NCBI GenBank assembly: GCA_022791735.1
Contig: JAAVZQ010000074.1
Coordinates: 1 to 8,713 of the forward strand
Length of the DNA stretch: 8,713 bases
Origin: Clostridia bacterium
GTDB lineage: Bacteria; Bacillota; Clostridia; TANB77; CAG-508
Direction: 5' to 3'
The notes beneath the pieces were generated by a model. The model was not told the origin of the DNA. It was given only the letters and a program-made list of their open reading frames with translations, and searched no databases. Shown here in pieces: positions 1-8,567 of this stretch; position 1 is the stretch's first letter; every line of letters begins with the position of its first letter. The translations under genes were made by a program, and so were the position numbers.

Positions 1-2046
1 AACATTCTATTTGTTTCATTTCCCTTGTCATATCTTTCTTCAAGGTTAATCAGATTTCTTGTAACATTTCCTTCATGTCTTTCAAAAATATTTTCATCTA
101 AGTTCGCTATATTTTTAAGCAAATTATTTTGATTTTCAAAACAATTGAAGATGTCAAATTGCACATCTTTTAATATACTTTCTGATGCGCCAAATCCAAG
201 GCTTAAAGCATATTTATTTTTGTAAAATAATAGATTACTTATCTTTTGCTCTTCATAGTCTCTCCAACCAAGCGTTTTTTCCCTATCTGCTACATACTTA
301 ATTCCAAAAAGCATATCCATTGCTTTTGTATTTCCTACATCAGAATTCACAGCGACATGTTGTTGTGAATATCCAAGATTTCGCAAAAATACCGTTAAAC
401 CTTTTGAATAAGTAGAACCTGAATAATTCACTCCTTTACTTCCAAAAGCTAAGCCATCATTTATAGTTAAATTCCCCTTTGTCTCTATTCGATACAAACT
501 ATTATCAAAGTCCTCAATTGCTTCATATCTACTTTGATATTTTCTCGATGTCTCTATATATTCTGACATAATTTCTTCACTTAGCCCTTTCATAATTATC
601 TTAAGACTATCAAAAGTATTTACTGTAAGATTTAATGTATTAAGTAAAATTATAATTATAACAACTATTTTATGTATATTCTTTCCTAAAAATTCATTTT
701 TACTAAAATCAAAACGTAGAACTTCCATAAGTATATATGTTACAAACACAAATGCTATATCTAACTTCAAGTATAAACTATTTGTGTTGTCCAATTTTTT
801 CTGTAAAACAAAAACTCCAATTAAGAGTATAATGCATGCTGTTAAAATCATCTGCCAAGACTTCACACCATCTTTTATATTTTTAAACGACTTGTTTGCA
901 ATTATTATATATATAAATGTAAAACAAAAAATATATCTATATTTAAAGCATGCGGGCTCATTTCCCATTACCCAAGAAATATTTAGTCCTTGGATATAAA
1001 AACTCATAAAGAAAACCCATAAAAATATGCCTGTCCAAAGCTTTTCTTCTTTTGATATCTTTTTATTCATAAAGAAAAGTATTACCAAAAAGTTTGCTAA
1101 GGCTCCACAAAAAATTGGTGGTAGTTCGGTATTTCCTATTTCTTCACCGCCGAAAGAATTTGTAAAAAACTTGCTTAACCCATCTGTAAGCATAAAATTC
1201 TTTTTAAATGTTACTTCCTCTTTTGCATCATTTATCCTTCCATCTCTTAGCCCTATCATCACAGGAACTAGTACTACACATGCAATGAGCACTGCAATTA
1301 ATGAAAAGATAGCAAACCTTCCAATTTTTCTTAACCTTTCTTTCTTAGTATCTATGGTTTTAAGTACTAGTTTGTATACAAAATACATTGCTGAAAAAAT
1401 GCATATTATAAACCCCATATAATAGTTTGTAATTAATGTCAAAGTTAAAGCTATGACATACATTAAATTTTTGTTTGAATTTACTATATCATCTATTCCA
1501 CCACAAATAATTGGAAGTAAAATCAAGCTATCTAACCACATTATATTAAACCCATAAGTTATAGCTGAACTTGATAATGCATACATACATGAAAATATTA
1601 AACTTGTGACTTTTGGTTTTTGCCTTCTATTTAAAAACCAATAAAAAGATAATCCTGCAAACGAATTCTTTAATGCCATAATCAAGTAAAATGCAACTGG
1701 TACAAATTCTTTTTTAAAAAATAAACTAATTAAATTGAATGGACTTATCAAATAATACGCAAATAAGCCATACATTTCACCCCCAAATGATTTTGAAAGC
1801 GAATAGAATATACTACCCTCTCCAGAAAATATATCCTTAAAATAGTTTAAATATGGTGTATACTGACTGCTCGCATCCATTGGAAGATATATATCATCAC
1901 CAAAAGGGTATATGTCTAATATTATCAGGCTTCCGCATAATTATAAAAAAAGGCAATAAAAAAGATAAAAAATATAATACTATACTTTTTACTTTTTCAT
2001 TGTTTAACTTTCTATTAAATTCCCCACTTAATTTCTTATTTTTCAT
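1..2046 (-). CDS. YfhO-family multi-pass membrane protein, 5' part only, with one CGGN +1 shift site
   Basis: The gene starts at ATG 2046-2044, overlapping the murG stop as ATGA, and runs off the left edge; about 681 codons are visible where the family usually has 850-900. In-frame CGG occurs at codon 38 (C at 1935); skipping that C gives IIM-G-SLIILDIYPFGDD, and the frame is then open to base 1. Recognisable YfhO features follow: D near residue 52 with SSQYTPYLNYFKD, SKSFGGEMYGLFAYYLISP, and MWLDSLILLP, with many hydrophobic segments and a later soluble stretch. The family are GT-C-like polyprenyl-sugar-dependent membrane glycosyltransferases, linked in Bacillus and Listeria to glycosylation of teichoic or lipoteichoic acid. 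That this copy decorates a wall polymer is inference from family and position behind murG. Without the shift the product would end about 18 residues after codon 38. Confidence 0.85.
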
Positions 2047-3172
2047 TTGCTGCTATTTCCCTCTAACAATTCTTTTATCTCTTTATATATCTTATCTTGA
2101 ACATTTGCGATAGAAGCTTTTTTTGCATTTTCTCCCATTTTTTGAATTAAGTCTTTTGAAAGAATTTCTGTTATCTCCTTATTTAATCTTTCTGCTGAAA
2201 GTTCATTATTTTTTATAATCTTTGCAGCCTCTAAATTTTCCAAAACCTCTGCATTATATTGTTGATGGTCATGTGATACATTTGGAAGTGGTACAAGTAT
2301 TGATGGTTTTCCTAAATTTGCAATTTCAGTAATCGTAATTGCACCAGAACGGCAAAGCATTATCTCACATGCACTCATAACTTCTTGAAGTTCATATATA
2401 TATGGAACTACTTTTATTCCATCTAAGTTCTCTATATTTAATCCATTTTTTCTTAATTCCTCTGCAACCACTTCATATTGCTTTTGTCCGGCTTGCCAAA
2501 AGTATTTGATAATTTTTGTTTAATTTCTTTTCTGATAAATCAATAATTGCATCATTTATAGCTTTTGCACCTTGGCTACCTCCAAATGCTAGTACAGTCG
2601 GTTTGGCTGGATTTAATTTATACTTTTCTTTAAGTGCAATTTTTTCTGATAAATTTGGTTCCTTTTTGAGTATTTTAGTAGGAGTACCTGTAACAACAAC
2701 TTTTTGTGCTTTTGGAAGTCTTTTTTTTGCCTCTTCAAAACTTACCATTACTACGTCTGTTTTTTTAAGTAACATTTTTACAGCTTTTCCCGGAAAAGCA
2801 TTGCTTTCATGTAACATTGTTGGAAGTTTAAGCTTTTTTGCTGCCATTATTACTGGTCCACATATATATCCACCTGTTCCAATTACTATGTCTGGGTTAA
2901 ATCCTTTTATGATTTTTTTTGCTTCTTTTATACCTCTTAAAGTTTTTAACATCTTTTTTAGATTTTCTATGTTTATTTTCTTACTCAACCCGATATGCTT
3001 CGATTGTTTTTAGTTCATAGCCAGCTCTTGGAATCAAATCTTTTTCTAATCCCCTATTTGTTCCTATAAATAGTATTTCAGTTTCTTTTTCTTCTTCTTT
3101 TATTTTATTTGCAATTGCAATCCCTGGATTTATATGCCCACCAGTTCCTGCACACGCAATCACTACTCTCAT
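2043..3172 (-). CDS. murG: MurG, lipid II-forming GlcNAc transferase, with two CGGN +1 shift sites
   Basis: MurG transfers GlcNAc from UDP-GlcNAc to lipid I at the inner face of the membrane, giving lipid II (GT28 family, GT-B fold). Skipping C at 2992 (Gly61) and 2490 (Gly228) gives 375 aa, a normal MurG length, and the span minus two bases is exactly 376 codons. Motifs fall in family order: GTGGH 9-13 in the N-terminal Rossmann domain, GTGGY 98-102, HESN 121-124, GGSQGA 197-202, and in the UDP-GlcNAc-binding C-domain RSGA 274-277 with E282, then PLPNVSHDHQQYNA. Read conventionally it would stop after 63 residues. ATG 3172-3170 is set by GGAGG six bases upstream, which overlaps the TAG stop of ftsW. 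Its own TGA overlaps the next gene's ATG, implying translational coupling. The function call is secure; only the decoding is unusual. Confidence 0.95.
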
Positions 3173-3178
3173 GAAATG

Positions 3179-3183
3179 CCTCC
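3179..3183 (-). promoter_or_regulatory. murG ribosome binding site overlapping ftsW stop
   Basis: GGAGG on the minus strand lies six bases before the murG ATG. Its first G is the last base of the ftsW TAG stop (TAGGAGG). This supports ending ftsW here, in the frame reached only after the fifth CGG shift of that gene. Confidence 0.85.
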
Positions 3184-4339
3184 TATATTTCTTTTCCTTG
3201 TCTTGAGATGTTCAGTAATACTCCGAACCGAGCAAAGCAGTATCATAAGTGACGTTCCACCATAGCTAAAAAACGGAAGCTGCATTCCTGTATTTGGAAT
3301 AGAAGCTGTAACAACTCCTATATTTATCATCGCTTGAAGTCCTACTATAGCTGTAATTCCGAATTGCTACCAAACTGCCGAACATATCTGGGGCTTTCAT
3401 TGCAATTACAATTCCTCTCCACACAAATATAGCAAAAAGTAGAATAACAACTACACAACCAACAAATCCAAGCTCCTCTGCTATTATTGAAAATATGAAA
3501 TCATTTTGTGGTTCTGGTATGTACAAATATTTTTGGGTACTATTTCCAAGTCCTACACCAAAAAGTCCTCCGTGAGCCTATTGCATAAAGTCCTTGTACA
3601 ACCTGAAATCCTGTATCTGTTGGATCTGCAAATGGATCTGTAAATGATATAATTCTCTCTAATCTATATCCACCCTTTCCAAACACTTTCGCAACAAAAA
3701 GCATAGCTCCTGCTGCCCCTACTACTCCGCAAGCTTCCATAAGTTAAGAAATAGCGTAGCTTTACTCCTGCCATTAGCATCATTATGCATACTACTGCAA
3801 TAATTAATATTGAAGCACTAAGATGTGACTGTATTACAACTAATATTAATATTACTGGTGCTAAAAACATAAGTATCGGTTTAAAAAATCCTTCTTTTCT
3901 ATCTTCTAATTTATCTCTATTGTCTGATAAATATGAGGCAAAAAATACTACTAAAGCAATTTTGGCTACCTCTGATGGTTGGAAGTTGATTCCCGGAACT
4001 TCTATCCAACGCCTTGCTCCACCATGCTCAGCACCTACATTTGGAATAAGTACTGCTAAAAGAAGTAATATTGATACTCCATAAGCGAGTTTGTCTAGGT
4101 GTTTGTATTTTCTATAATCTACCTTTGATAGTATATACATAAGTACTAAACCGAACGCCGGCTGATTGCGCTTGCCTAATTAGGTATGTATAGCTACTGT
4201 CAGTTTTTGCAAGTGCAGATGGCGAACTTGCAGATAATACCATAACAAGCCCTAAAGCTAACATTATTAATACTGTTATTGCTAGTATAAAATCGAATTG
4301 TTTGCTTTTTACTGTTGTTGTTTTACTTGGTTTAGCCAC
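3183..4339 (-). CDS. ftsW: FtsW/SpoVE SEDS-family peptidoglycan polymerase, with five CGGN +1 shift sites
   Basis: SEDS glycosyltransferases polymerise lipid II in the membrane together with a class B PBP, at division (FtsW) or in the spore cortex (SpoVE); position between mraY and murG fits either. Skipping C at 4153, 3729, 3572, 3361 and 3225 restores 383 aa, with glycines at residues 63, 204, 256, 326 and 371. The first transmembrane segment is around residues 15-37 and about ten are expected. The signature GSGGLFGVGLGNS (with Gly256 from a CGGA site) is followed by PEPQNDFIFSIIAEELG, where D279 corresponds to the catalytic aspartate of FtsW. The end matches SpoVE: SVGVLLNIS. The start is GTG 4339-4337, chosen because AAGGAGGT lies six bases upstream. 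Read conventionally the protein breaks five times, first near residue 62. The choice between FtsW and SpoVE is not resolved. Confidence 0.92.
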
Positions 4340-4345
4340 TATGCT

Positions 4346-4353
4346 ACCTCCTT
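4346..4353 (-). promoter_or_regulatory. ftsW ribosome binding site, fixes a GTG start
   Basis: AAGGAGGT, a near-perfect anti-Shine-Dalgarno match, lies six bases before GTG 4339-4337. No ATG is positioned as well, so GTG is taken as the start. Confidence 0.85.
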
Positions 4354-4434
4354 CTTTATTCTATAATTCACAGCTCTTAAGTTCCGTCTGTCCTGCCACG
4401 GGTATTATATATAAATTAATCGTTCAACCTTACT

Positions 4435-4471
4435 GGGGCAGACTTTGAAATCATTTAATGAAGTCTGCCCC
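4435..4471. repeat. Perfect 11-bp stem hairpin within the intergenic element
   Basis: GGGGCAGACTT (4435-4445) pairs with AAGTCTGCCCC (4461-4471) around a 15-base loop. The stem is strong in RNA or single-stranded DNA. No T-run follows on the minus strand, so it does not look like an intrinsic terminator of the operon. Confidence 0.8.
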
Positions 4472-4491
4472 ATTCGCCGTCGCTTTCAGCT

Positions 4492-4509
4492 CCGCCCAGC
4501 GCTGCGCGG
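4492..4509. repeat. GC-rich imperfect hairpin within the intergenic element
   Basis: CCGC at 4492-4495 pairs with GCGG at 4506-4509, with AGCGCT at the centre. It sits 20 bases from the larger hairpin. Together they suggest a folded element rather than random spacer. Confidence 0.5.
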
Positions 4510-4577
4510 TTTTCACTCTTAATTTACATATGAACACCCTGCGCGGACTTCCAATTTTGCTAGCTGTGAATTTTGTA

Positions 4578-5532
4578 TTATACTAGAAAAATTGCAAATA
4601 TGCAGCAAATCAATGTAATTATGCTAAATACAGATACAATCTTTCCTTCTTTCCATCCTGACAATTCAAAATGATGATGCACTGGTGTCATCTTAAATAT
4701 TCTATTTCCTGTTTTCTTAAAATATAGCACCTGAAGTATTACAGATATTGTTTCAAATACTGGTATAATTGCAACAAGTATAAGTATTAGTGGCATTTTG
4801 AGATAAAGCGCCATTACTACTATCGCTCCTCCGAAGCAATAGTGAACCAGTATCTCCCATAAATATTTTTGCTGGGTGTAAATTGAAAATTAAAAATCCA
4901 AGACATGCTCCACATAATACACAGCCCATAGTAGCTATCTCTAGCACTTTATATTTAGCCGCAATTACTGAAAGACACGCTATTATTATCATTGAGATTG
5001 ATGCTCCAAGTCCATCTATTCCATCTGTTAAATTAATTGCATTTGTTGCTGCAAGCATTACAAATATAACAAAAGGGATATATAGTAAAGCTGGTAATAT
5101 AATTTCTTTTTTTAGTCCAGGTATTATAGTTCCTGTGCCAATTCCCGTTTTAATTAAATATAATGCATATATTACAGATATTATAAGTAAACCGTATTAT
5201 TTTATAAATAGGTTTTAATCCCTTTGTATCTTTTAAAATTAATTTTTTAAAGTCGTCTACAAATCCAACTATTCCAAACCCAATTGTAACTAAAACTAAT
5301 GGTAACATTTCTTTATTTGAATTATACAAAACGAGTGCTCCGAACTATCAATGTAATCATTATTACAATTCCACCCATTGTTGGTGTTCCCTGTTTTACT
5401 AAATGAGTTCGTGGACCACATTCTCTCTCAATTTGTCCGTACTTTTAATTTCTTTAAAATCGGCAAAACTATAAGTGAAACAGCTATCGAAAACATAAAG
5501 CTTATTAGTACGATTTTAATTTGCAGGTTCAT
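4578..5532 (-). CDS. mraY: MraY, phospho-MurNAc-pentapeptide translocase, with four CGGN +1 shift sites
   Basis: MraY transfers phospho-MurNAc-pentapeptide from UDP to undecaprenyl phosphate, giving lipid I, in the cytoplasmic membrane. Skipping C at 5439, 5342, 5194 and 4833 gives glycines 32, 64, 113 and 233 and a 316-aa protein close to the usual length. Catalytic and signature motifs appear in order: PRTHLVKQGTPTMGG after residue 37, DD at 92-93 (Mg2+-binding), NLTDGIDGL 166-174, FMGDTGSLLLGG 223-234 with D226, and HHH at 284-286 in PVHHHFELSGW. Gly233 is the first Gly of the conserved LGG after GDTGS and comes from a CGGA site. ATG 5532-5530 follows the murE stop by two bases, so the genes are probably translationally coupled. 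Read conventionally the reading frame stops at codon 35. No murF lies between murE and mraY and no murD follows, unlike the Bacillus order. Confidence 0.95.
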
Positions 5533-5534
5533 GA

Positions 5535-7011
5535 TTATTTCCCCATCTCCTCAATTAATTCTCTTACAATTACTCTTTCATCAAAAGGATATGTTTTATG
5601 GTTAATTTCTTGATATGGCTCATGTCCTTTTCCTGCAAGAACTATTAAATCTCTTTTATTTGCCATTTCTATTGCTTTTTTTATCGCTTCACGTCTGTCT
5701 ACTATACATTCATATTTTCCGTTTGTCTTTTTTATTCCTTTTTCTATTTCATTTACTATTTCATCTGGATTTTCTGTTCTTGGATTATCAGATGTAATAA
5801 TTGTATAATCTGCTATCCTACCTGATATTTCACCCATGATAGGACGTTTTCCTTTATCTCTATCTCCCCCACATCCAAATACACTAATAACTCTACCGTG
5901 GTGTATATTCTTTTACTGCTGATAATATATTTTCTAGGCTTTCAGGCGAATGTGCATAATCTATCATAATATTTAATTCTTTTTTATTGTCTACAAGTTC
6001 TGACCTTCCTGGAACTCTAACCTCTGCCAATGCTGTTTTTATAGTTTCTGGATCTATACCAAGTTCTAATGCCACACTTATTGCAGCAAGTGAATTGTAC
6101 ACACTAAATCTTCCGTGGTATTCCGTACCTTTACTCTCTCATTTTTCATTCCAAGTTTTACCTTAAAATCTGCATAAGTATTTGTAATTGTTATATCTTT
6201 TGCGAGTATATTTGCTGCATTATCTATTCCATAAGTTTTAATGTTACAATTTGCGTTTTTTACAACTTTACATCCATATAAGTCATCTGTATTTACAAAA
6301 CCTACTTTGCAAGTTTCAAAAAGCTTTAATTTAGAATTAAAGTAGTCTTCCATATCTGGATGTTCTTTTTCACTAATGTGGTCTTCAGAAAGATTTGTAA
6401 ATATTCCCATGTCAAAATTTAGTCCATACACTCTACCTAGTTTTAAGCTTTGTGAAGACACTTCCATAACTACATATTCTACTTTTTCTTTTACCATTTT
6501 TGCAAAAATTTCTTGAAGCTCAATGCTTTCTGGTGTTGTTCTGCTTGACTCTTCAAGTTTTTTCCCATTTATATATACTGCAATTGTACCAATTAGTCCG
6601 CACTTTTTTGCCTTGCTTTTCTAATATTTCTTTTATCATATATGTTGTTGTTGTTTTTCCTTTAGTTCCTGTTACTCCAATGATTTTTAATTTTTTTGAA
6701 GGATTATCATAAAAATTAGAACTTACAATTGCAAGTGCAATTCTTGTATCTGGTACAACTAAAATTGTTATACCTTCTAATTTTGCAAGTTTTTTTAAGT
6801 CTGCCCCTTCTTGTACCATTATAGCACTTGGTCCTGTTTCTATTACATCATCTATGTATTTGTGTCCATCTGTTTCAAACCCTTTTATTGCAATAAACAT
6901 AGAACCTTTTTTCACTTTTCTAGAATCATTTGTAACATCTTTTACTTCTACACTTAAATCGCCCTTTGCCTTTATGCCATCTATTCCTTGCAAAATTGTT
7001 TTTAATTCCAT
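5535..7011 (-). CDS. murE: MurE, UDP-MurNAc-tripeptide ligase (meso-DAP type), with four CGGN +1 shift sites
   Basis: MurE is the cytoplasmic ATP-dependent ligase adding the third amino acid to UDP-MurNAc-L-Ala-D-Glu. Skipping C at 6600, 6125, 6115 and 5898 gives 490 aa, the usual MurE length, with glycines 138, 296, 299 and 371. The N-terminal UDP-binding domain has VTNDSR (26-31). The central Mur ligase domain has the P-loop GTKGKT (115-120), then VGLIGTI, MEVSSQSL and FTNLSEDH. The C-domain begins near GIPGRFSVYN (296-305), then GRVISVFGCGGDRD from 371 and DNPR at 407-410; DNPR is the known meso-diaminopimelate specificity motif, predicting meso-DAP wall peptides. ATG 7011-7009 has AGGAGG six bases upstream and is first in the operon. 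Two shift sites lie only ten bases apart, both within the GIPGR motif. Read conventionally the protein would stop after 152 residues, without most of its catalytic domain. Confidence 0.95.
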
Positions 7012-7017
7012 AAGTTT

Positions 7018-7023
7018 CCTCCT
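7018..7023 (-). promoter_or_regulatory. murE ribosome binding site
   Basis: AGGAGG lies six bases before ATG 7011-7009, giving an unambiguous start for the first gene of the operon. Confidence 0.85.
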
Positions 7024-7075
7024 ATATTATACTTATGTTATATTGTATATTTATATTTATAAATATACGAATATT

Positions 7076-7104
7076 ATTATATAATTAAATTGTTTTTTTG
7101 TAAA
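7076..7104 (-). promoter_or_regulatory. Sigma-A-type promoter of the murE operon
   Basis: Minus strand: -35 TTTACA (7099-7104), a 17-base spacer, and consensus -10 TATAAT (7076-7081). Transcription would begin near 7069, leaving a leader of roughly 58 bases before murE with no evident hairpin or upstream ORF. The rest of the gap from 7105 to 7210 holds no feature I recognise and no clear terminator for the ATPase gene. Confidence 0.75.
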
Positions 7105-7210
7105 GAGCAAAAATGAGAGTTTCTTTGATACAGATGTTGCATATAGAGGAAACCACATTGGCAATCTATTTCATCATGTCAATAATAAATTCTTCTATTT
7201 TATGCAAATA

Positions 7211-8548
7211 TTAGGCTTTTGACTTTAAATACCTTTTTAAGAGAAATGTCAAAAAATATGGAAATGTATAGAATTTTCCATTAAAGCCTATATTTTTATT
7301 ACATAGTTTTATTCCATATTTTATATCTTTATATTTATCACTATCTATTAAATTATTTAAAGAAATTGTTGCATTATCATTTGATTTTACTTCAATAGGA
7401 ATTAATGATGTCCTATCTCTTACCATAAAATCCATTTCTAGCTTTCTACTATCATCTCTATAAAAATACAAATCATATCCAGATTTCACAAGCATGTCTC
7501 CTACAATATTCTCATATAGTGCACCTTTATATGTATTCATATTTTCATTATTTCTTAAATCTTCTTGCACCTCTTCATCTAACGAACCTATTAATAATCC
7601 CGTATCTGCAAAATACAATCTATAATTATCTGGATTATAATTTCCTTTTAGTGGCAAATTTGCTTGTTCCATTGCATAACTAACATTTACAATTCCAGCA
7701 TTTGAAAGCCATTCAACCACTCCAACATATTCTCTATTTCTTGCACCATCGGCAATTTTGGATATTTGAAATTTCTTATTGTCATTTCCTAAAAAAACTG
7801 GTATCTTTCTATAACAATTTAATATTTTACTCTTGTCTAGCCCACCAGCATATTTTGTAATATCCTCTTCATAATCTATTAAAATTTGCTGTTGCATTTT
7901 TAATATTCCACTAAAATTTCTATTTGTCACAAACTGTTTCACTATAGCAGGCATTCCTCCAACTATCATATAATCTCTAAAGTTAGACATCATAACATTA
8001 TATTGGGTTGTACTTAATGGTTTTAAATCCTTCATACATTTATACAAGTCCTCAATTTGTTCTTCTTTATAGCCTTTAGCCCATAAAAATTCTTCAAAAT
8101 CCATAGAGTACATTATATAATCCTCTTTATTTCCAACACTATTTGATTCTATCTCTTTATAATTAATTCCCATCAAAGAACCAGAGCAAATAACATCATA
8201 TCTCCCATCTTCTCTAAATGCTTTTAGTGAAGTAGCTGTGCTAACACATTCTTGCATTTCATCAAAAAATATTAAAGTAGTCTTATCTTCTAACTCTAGC
8301 TCTGGCATTTTTAATGTTATATTTTTTATAATATTATCAACCAAAAATCCATCTTCAAATATTGTTTTAAACTCTGGCATAAAAGCAAAATTTATCTCAA
8401 TAAATGTTTTATAATTATTTTTACCAAAGTTCCTAATAGCATTTGTTTTTCCTATTTGTCTAGCACCTTTTATTATTAAAGGCATTTTATTGTCACTATT
8501 CTTCCATTCGACAAGATATTGGTCTACTTTTCTTTTTAATCTATCCAT
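7211..8548 (-). CDS. AAA-family ATPase with C-terminal DUF4143 domain
   Basis: The protein has 445 aa and one uninterrupted frame. Walker A is GARQIGKT at 28-35 and Walker B TLIFFDEMQE at 91-100, followed by a SGSLMG stretch at 122-127; this is the AAA_14 domain. The C-terminal DUF4143-type half has GGMPAIV, GALYENIVGDML and then LEMDF (370-374) with IEVK (385-388), an E-D-ExK pattern resembling the PD-(D/E)XK nuclease core. No signal peptide or membrane segment is evident. The family is common and multicopy in gut Bacillota; its role is unproven, with suggestions ranging from toxin-antitoxin-like to mobile-element functions. ATG 8548-8546 has AGAGGT seven bases upstream. It has its own promoter and operator-like repeats, so it is separate from the wall operon. 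It contains no in-frame CGG, unlike every other gene here. Confidence 0.9.
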   Translation of the reverse strand: MDRLKRKVDQYLVEWKNSDNKMPLIIKGARQIGKTNAIRNFGKNNYKTFIEINFAFMPEFKTIFEDGFLVDNIIKNITLKMPELELEDKTTLIFFDEMQECVSTATSLKAFREDGRYDVICSGSLMGINYKEIESNSVGNKEDYIMYSMDFEEFLWAKGYKEEQIEDLYKCMKDLKPLSTTQYNVMMSNFRDYMIVGGMPAIVKQFVTNRNFSGILKMQQQILIDYEEDITKYAGGLDKSKILNCYRKIPVFLGNDNKKFQISKIADGARNREYVGVVEWLSNAGIVNVSYAMEQANLPLKGNYNPDNYRLYFADTGLLIGSLDEEVQEDLRNNENMNTYKGALYENIVGDMLVKSGYDLYFYRDDSRKLEMDFMVRDRTSLIPIEVKSNDNATISLNNLIDSDKYKDIKYGIKLCNKNIGFNGKFYTFPYFLTFLLKRYLKSKA

Positions 8549-8567
8549 AATTTTTACCTCTAATAGT

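Larger units (their letters stand above)
4365..4572. mobile_element. MITE-like GC-rich element with 11-bp terminal inverted repeats, inside the operon
   Basis: The 238-bp gap between mraY and ftsW is almost filled by a block bounded by the perfect inverted repeat AATTCACAGCT (4365-4375) and AGCTGTGAATT (4562-4572). The interior is much richer in G+C than the flanking genes and holds two internal hairpins, and I see no protein-coding frame. The left end begins six bases beyond the mraY stop codon, and the right boundary lies just before the ftsW ribosome site. No convincing target-site duplication is visible. It could be a non-autonomous inserted repeat or a structured RNA element of the operon transcript; the base composition favours an inserted repeat. 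I do not recognise a named family. Confidence 0.55.

Noticed and set aside
4401..4430. Internal promoter for ftsW in the intergenic element (TTGAAC with TATAAT)
   Set aside because: The spacing is only about 12 bases, too short for a sigma-A promoter.
4435..4471. Rho-independent terminator between mraY and ftsW
   Set aside because: The hairpin is strong but has no following U-tract in the transcribed direction.
1027..5218. Plus-strand open frames at 1027-1422, 1853-2113, 2516-3013, 3785-4084 and 4883-5218
   Set aside because: They are antisense shadows of the YfhO-family, murG, ftsW and mraY genes, with no family motif or ribosome site.
1933..6600. Systematic sequencing insertion error (for example a modification-linked long-read error)
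   Set aside because: Not fully excluded, but disfavoured by strict coding-strand and codon-phase bias and by the lack of shifts at out-of-phase CGG. Raw reads would decide.
2043..7011. Five adjacent pseudogenes with accumulated frameshifts
   Set aside because: All breaks are the same single-C type at in-frame CGG. There are no premature stops, deletions or missense decay between them, and catalytic motifs are intact in essential genes.
7109..7213. Short plus-strand open frames between the ATPase and murE
   Set aside because: Under 40 codons, with no ribosome site and no recognisable family.
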